This document shows, piece after piece, positions 23,872 to 32,794 of a stretch of DNA of 64,000 bases (positions within the stretch are counted from its first letter, which is position 1; every line of letters starts with the position of its first letter). The DNA comes from Monosiga brevicollis MX1 (lineage: Eukaryota > Opisthokonta > Choanoflagellata > Craspedida > Salpingoecidae): NCBI RefSeq assembly GCF_000002865.3, contig NW_001865067.1:89604-153603 (forward strand), read 5' to 3'. A model generated the notes under the pieces. That model worked only from the letters and a program-made list of their open reading frames with translations. It was not told where the DNA came from and made no database searches. Position numbers and translations under genes: made by a program.

Positions 23872-24534
23872 ACTGTGTCGCGCTTTTGAGTCTCTTATGT
23901 TGCACAATTGACAGATCAAGCCGTTTGAGACCCTTTGAAGAAGAAGAGAGATGACTTGTGTACCGCGCAGCCTCAAAGCTGGAACCGTAGACCAAAATAA
24001 TCTTTTTCTGGTGTTTGCCTGCGGGAAGACACCACATTTTTCCGAGCAGCTCACCTAAGTAGAAGCGAGTGCAGGTCGGCTGCTTGCTTTGAACAACTTT
24101 GTTGGGGTTTTGGCCTGAAGGACGTCAGTGGTAACAGCTGTTTTTTTTTCTTGCTGTCCTCAAATTGAGTTGAGAGGTTCCAATTCATTTAGCAAGCTCG
24201 TGCCCTCCGCTTTGACTTTAAGCAAGTCGCTGAAGCCCCTCGCAAGCCACATGTTAGCACAAGAAGCTCGTGATTGTGATGTGTGTATTTTCAATCCTGC
24301 TTTTGGAATATGTCCACCATTGTTGGCCCGCTGCCTTGCTACCCCGCTGCCCTGCACCCTGCTACGCGCTGCCCTGCGGCTGAGCTCACACAGCTGGGCT
24401 CTTTGCGACGACTCGCCTAATATTTCAGTCTCTCAGTCTCCCAAAGGTTTTCCGTCATCTTCCCAGTCTCCAGAAGCTGACCTTTTGAAGTGAGTGCGTA
24501 CGTGTGTCTTGTGTTCGCGTGATACGTGTGTGTG
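23872..24534. other. Intergenic region downstream of copy B
   Basis: Presumed 3' UTR and spacer. Short T-runs occur near 24140. Open frames at 24128-24493 (+) and 23671-24054 (-) show no recognisable domain and overlap each other; I do not support either as a gene. Confidence 0.5.
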
Positions 24535-24557
24535 TGTTCGAGTTCGTGTGTGTGTGT

Positions 24558-24599
<42 letters not shown>

Positions 24600-24846
24600 A
24601 TCTCTCTCTCTCCCTATCTCTCTCTCTCTCTCAAACTCTCTCTCTCTCTCTCTCTCAAACTCTCTCTCTCTCTCAAACTCTCTCTCTCTCTCTCTCTCAA
24701 ACTCTCTCTCTCTCTCTCGCTCTCTCAAACTCTCTCTCTCAAACTCTCTCTCTCTCAAACTCTCTCTCTCTCAAACTCTCTCTCTCTCAAACTCTCTCTC
24801 TCTCAAACTCTCTCTCTCAAACTCTCTCTCTCAAACTCTCTCTCTG
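24535..24846. repeat. Compound (TG)n-(TC)n microsatellite with TCAAAC-punctuated units
   Basis: A short (TG)n run is followed by (TC)n. From about 24650 the CT runs are broken at intervals by AAAC, making units of the form AAAC followed by 10-20 bases of (TC). At least a dozen such units are seen. Frames across it give only SLSL or ERER repeats. Confidence 0.95.
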
Positions 24847-25358
24847 TGTGCACCACTGGCTGGCGGTTGTTGCTCTGCTGAACAGTTGCCTCATCGCCTT
24901 CAGCATCTTGATCGGTTTGATCGAAGCACAGCCGCATGTCTGGCGTCGCCATTGTCGTTGTTGTTGTTGGTGGCGGTGTCGATTTTCGACTCGGTGCTTT
25001 CGACAAACGCTCATGGTGTAGCCAGTGCCTTGTTGGCATTTGAACCGGTTGAGGTGGGTTCATGCCGGGGACGGGATTGACAGCTTCAGGCATGATGTCG
25101 AATTGTTTCTCTGGCTGCCTGCCGCTGAGGGCAGCTTGATTGCATATGCATCGCTTTCTTAGCTAGTCCTCTGTTGGTCTGCCGTCCGAACACAGCAAAG
25201 CGGTCCTTAATCTTTCAGAGTGATTGCCAGGTTTGTTATTGTTGAACTGACGGGCTGCTTGATGAATCACGCTTGGGCAGTTGGAACGTGAAGCAGATGC
25301 TGGAAACTCGATAGGCGTCAGCAAAAGCCCTCGAGCAGATTGGCAGTGATCCGTCGCC
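24847..25358. other. Upstream region of copy C
   Basis: About 500 bp between the microsatellite and the copy C start codon. A GTTGTTGTTG run is present near 24960. I find no clear counterpart of the block conserved upstream of copies A and B, and no gene I can support. Confidence 0.45.
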
Positions 25359-28300
25359 ATGAGCCTGGATGGACAGCAATTAAGAGATGCGTGCCGATCA
25401 TTGGACCCACAAGTAGTCTTGTGGTTGCTGAACACTTGGGATTCACAGCGCATTTCAAATGCCGCTACGTACATCAACGAGGTCCGATTTATGCGCATCT
25501 TTCGCAAAAACCTTGCTTGTTATTGTGCAGGCGGGCCAATTACCTACGAGGCTGTGCCTCGTGCCTGCTGTAATGGCGTCGGGCTGCCAATGAGTAAAAA
25601 AAAAAAGTCATAATGAAAGCACCGTGCGGTCTTGCTCAGTTTGTTTTTGGATATCGAATCGACGTTTAGGATGGCTTTACACCACTGCATAATGCTTGCA
25701 TTTACGGTCACGTGCAAGCAGTGGAGATTTTGCTGGAGCATGGCGCCGATGCTGAAGCCAAAAACAACGTTTGTTCGACCCACATCAATCTCTTCTCAAA
25801 TGGCTTTCCTCTTGATATGATCAAGGCTGATACCAATAATAATATCATGTTGCCTGTGTGGCCATGATACAGATTGGCTCAACACCTTTACACATGGCTT
25901 GCTCGAACAATCATGTGGAGGTGGTGGAAATCCTGTTGGAATATGGCGCTGACACGGAGGCCCAAAATAACGTGAGTACAATGCGAATGTCTTGATCTCT
26001 CCATCAACGCTGTGTCCGCAATGTATGCCCGACTCATCGTGCCGGGTGCCCAGAATGGTTGGACACCGATGCACTGGGCCTGCAAAAATGGACACAGGGA
26101 AGTAGTAGATATCCTGTTAGAGTATGGCGCAAACTTCAATGCTAAAAACAAGGTGGGTATTGCCATTCGCATATTCACCAATAAGTACGCCTGTTACATG
26201 GCCGCAATCCTTCCAGACTTTTGCACCATCCGCCCGCCCCGCAGTCCACTACTCTTGAGCCCAATCATACATGTGTGCCCTCAGATCTTCACAAATTTTT
26301 CAGCTTCAGTTTCTTGTTTGAGTACACACCAGCCGTCCGTGACGCTCTCTCATGGTGCTTCTCATATTGTGTTTTCAGCGAGGAAAGACGCCCATTGACG
26401 TCGCACATCAATTTGGGCACGGTGAGGAGCTTGCGTTGAAATTCACAGCCCACCAAGAGCAGCTCGCACATCTGGACCAGACACCCACTGCGCCTGAACA
26501 GACACTCATACCTACTGGTTGGCTGCCACCTTTACCTACACTCATGCCAACTCTGGAGGTGAGCCTCTCCGCAGCTCTTTGTCACCTTGCAACTTTACTT
26601 CGTTCAACAAATCTGAAGCACGTATGATTCGTTCTTGACCTGCAGACTACACCCCCCGTAGTTGAGACCCTTACCACCCACTTCGAGCGGCTCTTGCCTG
26701 AGGACGCCACGATCCACCCTTTTCCTCATCTCAACGCTTTTGTTACCGGTGCCGGCCACCATAACCCTGGACTGACAAGCGAAGGTGCTAAAATTAAAAA
26801 GCTTATTAATGAGGCACCTCCGGACCTGCCTGCTATGGAGTGGAGCAACTTAAGAGCCGGCTGTGAAAACGGCATTACCGCTCTCGGCCAAGCGCTCCAA
26901 GCCTTTGAAGCACTCCACAGCCGCTTGAACCAACCGGATTCAAAGGCCGATACTCTTCAATCAATGCTACAGGATCTTTATCACCTTGCAAGCAATTTGG
27001 AGCTCCAACCAGTACTAGAACCCCTCTGCAACGCGCTGGCAAAGTGCCCTCAGTCGCCGGTTGCACCTGAATCTGCACCTGATACTGCACCTGACGGTCT
27101 TGTTGCAATTATTGACACACTGATTGCCCTGCAAGCTGCAAGACCCGAGCACTTGAGCCTGCTCAAGAGGACCGACGATAAGCTGAGGCACCTCACGCAG
27201 GCCTTCACCCAAGCGCTTGGTGATCTGGCTCGTGCAGGAAGCGACGGTACGATGTATCGCGTGGACAGCCTGCATCGGCGTGCGCAAGGTCTTCAAGTGG
27301 GCCAGGCACCTGCGGCCGAAGCATTGTCGGAGGCCTGGGAACGTCTTTGCCAGGCACACCGCGAGCTGGGCCAAGCGGAGCTGAACAGCTTGGGCGAGCT
27401 CGCCCGGTGGCAAGCGCCAACAAATTATGAGCACCAAGCCTGGTATCTGACCTGTGTGCACCACGAGTCCCAGGCTCTGATGCAGCAGCTGCAGGACATG
27501 ATCGACTGGCAAGCCACAACGCTGTCCGTGCTGACCGCGTGCATGCGGCATGTGAACAGCTTGACTCAAGGCGTGGACGATGAGTCCTTGGCTGCCCACG
27601 AAGAACTGACAAAACTGGAAAGTGAGATTCAAAAGATCAGCTCGGCATTACAGCTTGTGCCTGAAGATTTTCGCCCGAGTCTTCAACAGAAGCTGCAGGA
27701 GAATCGACAAAGCCGTGCCATTCTGCAAGAACAATTATCGGCTAAACCATACGTGGACCATGTCGCGCAACTGGCACAATTACTGTATCAACACTTCCCA
27801 GCCCTGTTAGTGTTTTTGCACCCTGAGCAGAGCACGTTGGGAGCGCGCCTCCGAACTGTGCTTGGGTCCGACCTTCCAGCCAACCTCATCTTGGAAGCCA
27901 TGGTCGAAGTGGATCAGGCGTTGTCGCTCTCTACCTTGGGACATCTCGATCTTCATTACCACCAGAACCACAAGGTGTACAAGGCCCGTGCCACGCTGCC
28001 TGATTGCTCCGTGCAAGACTTGGCGGTCAAGGAGTATGCTTTTGCTCGTCAGCACAAGCAGGATCAGTGCCGGACATTTCTCCGCGAACTCCGCGCCATG
28101 CGTCAGCTTGAGCATCCACATATCATTCCTGTCCTCGGAGCGCTTGTGGACGCGAAAGATGGCCAGACGAGTGCCTACCTGGTGCAGCCGTGGTGTGCAC
28201 AAGGTGACCTGCAGCAGTGGCTTGGCAGGGCGCGTCAACTGGCCACTTTGAATGTGATTGCAAGACTCATGGCCCAGCTACGCACGGCTTTGGCTTTTAT

Positions 28301-29822
28301 GCACAGCAAGGGCCTGGTGCACCGAGATGTGAAGCTGAGCAACGTCATGTTGGGCGGCTCAGAGGATGAGCCTGTTGTGCGCCTGGGCGATTTTGACATC
28401 ACCAAAGCCGCCGCCGAAGCCACGATGTCGCCTTGCACCGCCACCGCGTTGACGGGCACGGATGGCTATATAGCACCTGAGGGGCTTTTTGGCAACGGGC
28501 ACGTCGGCGCACGCCCAACACAGGACGCCTTTTCTTTTGGCTGCGTTCTTTACAACACGTACATGTTTCCGCAGACGGTGCCTCCCGCCCGTTTTCCTAC
28601 GGATCACCTGGTTGAAAAGTGCAATTGGGATCCACAAGCAATGCAATCGGGAAAACGTGCTTGCAACTTTCCACATCTGGCGGCTGCGGTTGGTCCTGTC
28701 TGCCATGATGTTCTTATTGTACTAATCTCACCTCATCGTGTTCTCAAATGCTGTACCCATGATTCACAGCTTTGCGACTCAAAAAGTCATTTGTTCAAGG
28801 AAGTACGAGCTTTCCTTTCGACGGATCCAAAGCAACGTCCCAGCCTGCTCAGTGCTGCCCTGGTGGGTCAGCAGGCTGTCTCCGTTTGCCAAGTCGGGCC
28901 AGCCATTGATGTGTTACGCAATGCTCCTGAGCTCATTCCAGAGGTGCGTCGTTTGCATACAAGAGCTTTTCAACAACACGCTCTGCTTGTCAACGCTCAT
29001 CGTGTGGACAAATCGCGAGGCTAGGTGACCGAGCTCTTGACGCAGTTAAATGTTGGTGAGCGATGCCTTCAAAGCATCAACGTACGGCGCGTAGAGCGTG
29101 TGCAAAATCCCGTTCTGTGGGAGCGCTACAACAGCAAGCGTCAAGAAATGCTGCGGCGTCTTTCTGATCATGAGCACTTTGTTGCGCTTAGCACGGCTGA
29201 AGTGGATGCGCTACCGGGTCTACCAGCCTTGTGGAGAGACACGCCCTGCCAGGAACGCTTGTTACTTCACGGCATCCCTTGTGATCAAGAATTGCGCGAC
29301 AAGATTGTGCGCCTGGGTCTGGATGTTCGCTTCGCAGGAAGCAGCAGTGGCCATCAATTTGGACTCGGAGTTTACCACGCCGACCATCCGGGCAAGGTAC
29401 GTGGTGTAGGATGCGCACCCAATCATCTGAACGGTCCATGGTCGCCTTACAGCGTTTGCTGTTTTTTCTGCTGCTTTCTGGGTGTCTTAGAGCCACGTAT
29501 ATTCTAAGCCCGGTGAAAAGGCCGAGCGCATGCTAATTATCACAAGGGCTTTATTGGGGCACGCGTACGTCCACACGAAGCCTTTGAGAAAAGCGCTGGC
29601 TCCACCTTTGCTACCGGTTGCGCCGAACAATGAGCGGTCAGTAGGCTTTCAAGCTGAGCAAACGTGGGCTTGCCCGTCGCTTCGCAACAGTCTCATTGGC
29701 CTGCCCCCACTATTCATAGACATGACTCGGTGATTGCTATTCCGCCCGATGACTTTCGTGAGGTCATTGTGTTTGACAACACGCAGCTTTACCCCGACCT
29801 AGTCGTTTATTTTACCGATTAG
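25359..29822 (+). CDS. Ankyrin repeat-protein kinase-PARP fusion protein (copy C)
   Basis: Ten exons join to about 1,145 residues: 25359-25481, 25670-25768, 25873-25971, 26054-26152, 26379-26558, 26646-28688, 28770-28943, 29025-29396, 29491-29636, 29720-29822. The first exon again has 41 codons (SLDPQVVLWLLNTW); its donor (GTCCGA) is weak, so that boundary is uncertain. Only three full ankyrin repeats remain, against eight in copy B and 13 in copy A. The long exon carries the same helical region and kinase: [17 protein letters not shown] in place of DFG, GYIAPEG; the next has DPKQRPS. The PARP part has LLHG, GVYHAD and FREVIVFD, so the H-Y-E triad is complete, and it ends near YPDLVVYFTD. Parts of the kinase exon are nearly identical to copy B while flanking parts are clearly diverged. 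It lies in tandem with copy B, about 1.5 kb downstream. Confidence 0.86.
25529..25590 (+). pseudogene. Degenerate ankyrin exon in intron 1 of copy C
   Basis: After an acceptor-like TTATTGTGCAG the sequence reads GGPITYEAVPRACCNG, which aligns with the first half of an ankyrin repeat exon ([13 protein letters not shown]). It then falls apart into an A-rich tract near 25597. It looks like a lost repeat exon and explains part of the lower repeat number in copy C. Confidence 0.5.
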
Positions 29823-30410
29823 TTGGGACCCGTCTTCTTCGAGAAGCTGCAGTTGTTGGGCGGACAGCCATTATTAGAAGAAGCTTTGATGTGACCTACC
29901 CATCTAAATCTTGCCACTGAGTTCCGAATCGTTCACGTCACCGTCCGTCTCGACTGGTTCCGCTGCTTAATGGCGTCCAACCCACCAGCCTCCATCCGTC
30001 TTATTCTGCTGTCTTGCTTGGCACTTGATTCAAAAAAAAAATAAAAAATGAATAAAAATAAAATAAAAATAAAAACGCGGAAGAGACCAGCGGGAACAGG
30101 GCGGGGCGCAGGGAGCACCGACACAGAGCGGACGCAAAACGAAGGAAGACGGATAGGGGGAAAGAAGACAAGGAGCCAGAGGCATAGCGGAAGCGCACGG
30201 ATGGGCAGGATGTTAAAGCCCCCAAAATTTGATTCTTTTGATGCCAATACAACGTCTTAGTCTTGGCAAGTTGCGCCGTGTCCTTTGAGCCTTCCTCAAT
30301 GGGCTTGATCCCCTTCCCTCTCACGCCTGGAGGCCGGGCCCTCACGAGCCGTTGTGAGAAGCTGCCATAGGCGAGGTAGGAAGCTTCCATAGCAGTTTGA
30401 CCCTGCAGCT

Positions 30411-30411
<1 letters not shown>
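29823..30411. other. Spacer downstream of copy C with an inverted copy of the intron repeat
   Basis: Positions 30085-30200, read on the minus strand, resemble the intron repeat of copy B: CGTTTTGCGTCCGCT, TGTGTCGGTGCT and CTGCG occur in the same order with moderate divergence. The right edge runs into microsatellites. An A-rich run with AATAAAAAT units lies at 30030-30075. No gene is supported here. Confidence 0.6.
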
Positions 30412-30460
<49 letters not shown>

Positions 30461-30479
30461 AGTTGATGCTGGTATCGCT

Positions 30480-30519
<40 letters not shown>
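30412..30519. repeat. (GT)n followed by (CT)n microsatellites
   Basis: (GT)n runs from 30412 to 30457 and (CT)n from 30484 to 30519, separated by 26 bp of unique sequence. Confidence 0.97.
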
Positions 30520-30520
<1 letters not shown>

Positions 30521-30524
<4 letters not shown>

Positions 30525-30625
30525 GCTTTCAAGAAGTCACTGCTTTCGTCTCTCTCTGCTTTCAAGAAGTCACTGCTTTCGTCTCCTCTTTCTCTGCTTT
30601 TAAGAAGTCACTGCGTTCGTCTTTT
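30521..30625. repeat. Three tandem copies of a 33-38 bp unit
   Basis: The unit contains CTGCTTTCAAGAAGTCACTG followed by CTTTCGTC. Copies start near 30521, 30554 and 30592; the third has TTTTAAG for TTTCAAG and CTGCGTTCG for CTGCTTTCG. It directly abuts the (CT)n tract and was probably seeded by it. Confidence 0.9.
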
Positions 30626-30834
30626 GCTCATTAAGCCCTTTTCAAGCTTTGGAAGCTTGAGTCAGTGTACTTTAGTATCAAAAATAGAAGGAAAGTGTAG
30701 ATATCATAATCGATCCAAACCAAGTTATTGACGCAAAATATCGAGTTAATGCATTTTCTGTTGGCTCCCCCTTTCCTGTCGGACTCCTCGCCAGTTGCAG
30801 GGATGATCCATCCGTCTCCGCCTCCAGCGCATCA

Positions 30835-31770
30835 TGGAGCCTTGGCAAAGACCATGTACGTCCCCCGCCTCGCCTCCCCGCCTCTCCCTGTGATCACTGG
30901 CACACCGTCCGTGCCATGCTGTCGCTTCCCCGTGGCTGTCGTCTTCACTGACATTCATGGTATCGCGTGTGCCTTTGAACAGTTGTATCTGATCTGCTCA
31001 AGCTGCTGCCGAAGGAAGACCTCAAGGACCTCTTGGGCACCGTCACCAGCAACCGTGTCGTCACCTTTTCCACGCAAGGTCAGCTCGTTCATCCATGGGT
31101 GGCTTCAAGCGTCGTCCTTGCGCACTCCGCGCCTCTTTTTGGGTTGTTCACCCTCCTTGTGGATCGCTCACCAACGATTTCCATCTGCGCAGAGGCCATC
31201 AACGCCATCTTTGATAATTCAACCGATCTGCGCCAGCTCCTCGCCCGCCGGAAACTAAAAAAGGCAACCCTTGCCACCTATGCTCAGGCATGTGCCCCCC
31301 TTATTACCGACTGGATCGTGATCTCCAATGTCCGTCGACCCCAGCTCATCGCTGTCCATATCCTCGTGGTGTTGATGCGCTCGACCCCAACGACAGCATC
31401 TCGGCTTGACAATCGATATTGCCGCCAGCAAAGCGGCCATCGAGGACACGATTGTACAAACCATTCAAAGCCGTCGCCCTACAACCTCGAGACCGGCTCA
31501 ACGATCGCTCTCCGCCCCGCCAAGTTCTGCTACCCCACAGTCCTCGCCCCAGCCACCCGTTCCAGCACAGGCGTCCTTCGCCACCTCGCCCGGAACGCCT
31601 GTTCATGCGCATGCATCCCACACTGCCTCGTATGAGCGCCCCCATCAGTACTACCAACCTTTTCAGGTTGAACCAGCGTCGCAAGTTTTAGCAGCTCAGT
31701 CGTATGCAAGCCCAACACAGGCACTCTCACCCAGGGACACGGAGGCTGCCCAGGCCCGCCTGATTGCTTC
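30835..31770 (+). other. Coding-like stretch of unknown function, possibly a broken gene
   Basis: A possible start at 30835 (ATGGAGCCTTGG) is followed by a stretch reading VSDLLKLLPKEDLKDLLG near 30985, then EAINAIFDNSTDLRQLLARR and KKATLATYAQACAPLITDWI near 31190-31320. In another frame from about 31405 it reads IDIAASKAAIEDTIVQTIQ and a Pro/Ser/Gln-rich part to 31770, where GTACGA could be a donor. No single frame or clean intron joins the two halves near 31380-31405, so a frameshift or an unrecognised intron is needed. I recognise no family. It could be a degraded host gene or part of a mobile element. Confidence 0.35.
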
Positions 31771-31787
31771 GGTACGAATCTTGCTCA

Positions 31788-31789
<2 letters not shown>

Positions 31790-31830
<41 letters not shown>
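31790..31830. repeat. Poly-T tract of 41 bases
   Basis: An unbroken run of 41 T. Read on the minus strand it is a poly-A tail after sequence from 32180 down to 31831 that has short open frames. This is the shape left by a retroposed transcript, but no target-site duplication was established. Confidence 0.9.
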
Positions 31831-32794
31831 CCAAATGCAACCATCTGTGTTTGGGCCTTTGACAAATCAGATTTCACCTGCTCCTGGACCTCGCTCCCTT
31901 TGGTTTTGGCGCACATCCACTTGGCGTAGAATTTTGTCGAGCAGTATTTTTCGCGCCCCCTCGGCGAGTCAGATGCTTTTCCACATTGCAATTTTCGCGT
32001 CAGCTTCATCTTTGAGGCCGATACGTGCAGCAAGGCGCACACTGGAAGTCATAGCCTCATGTAGGACCCCCAATCCCGCTCTTTTTTTTGGCTCACAATC
32101 TTTGACGGGTTCTTACCTACGTGATTTTCCGTGTTGTTTAGTGCCTGGCACCAGGAGCTTAGCTCCCGCGGCTATAAATTAACCTATCCTCAACCAGGGT
32201 AAGCGAGGCTCATTTTTCGTCGTGCGGCAAAAGCCACTGCCGAATAGCCCGACTGATCCAGGTGCTCGTTGATTGACGTGCCGATCATTTGAATGTTGCA
32301 CTTAAACTCGAGCGCAGGCGGGCCTTTGTTCAAGATGACTGCGTCGTGCTGGAGCTGAATTGCCAACTGGATTTTCCAGCATCTGGCATTCAGGCCGGAA
32401 GATGTATCATCAAAGCTGGCCTCCAATACGATGCTGCCATCGTACGTCTGTTCGCTCCCCTGCCTCGCCATTGCTGACAGTCGACGCGACTCAGCTCGAA
32501 AACATTATTAGGGCGCGCATCGCATTCTGCACTTTGAAATCAGCATCAAGCTTGCCACTTTAGAACATGCACAACACTGCTACCAAAATTTGCTATGACG
32601 GCGGCCGTACTTGATGCCCGTCAGAAAAAAGAATAAGGATGATGGAAGAACTTTCAAACAAACGAATAAATTGACTCTGAATACTCTTGTGGCCATGGGG
32701 TTGACATACATGGAATGTGATGAGTTCAACCAAGGTCAGCTTCACAGCATCATCATCACGACAGGCTAACACGGGGAAACGCGGCATGCCTCCA
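31831..32794. other. Spacer with no supported gene
   Basis: Holds the possible retroposed sequence next to the poly-T tract (31831-32180), where a minus-strand frame reading RLAARIGLKDEADAKI is broken by stops. Overlapping frames at 32190-32477 on both strands have no recognisable product. The right end leads into the 3' end of the PTB-kinase gene. Confidence 0.45.

Noticed and set aside
31785-32042. Minus-strand frame ending in a long lysine run
   Set aside because: The lysines are the translation of the poly-A tract, and the frame upstream is broken in the other phases; not a supported gene.
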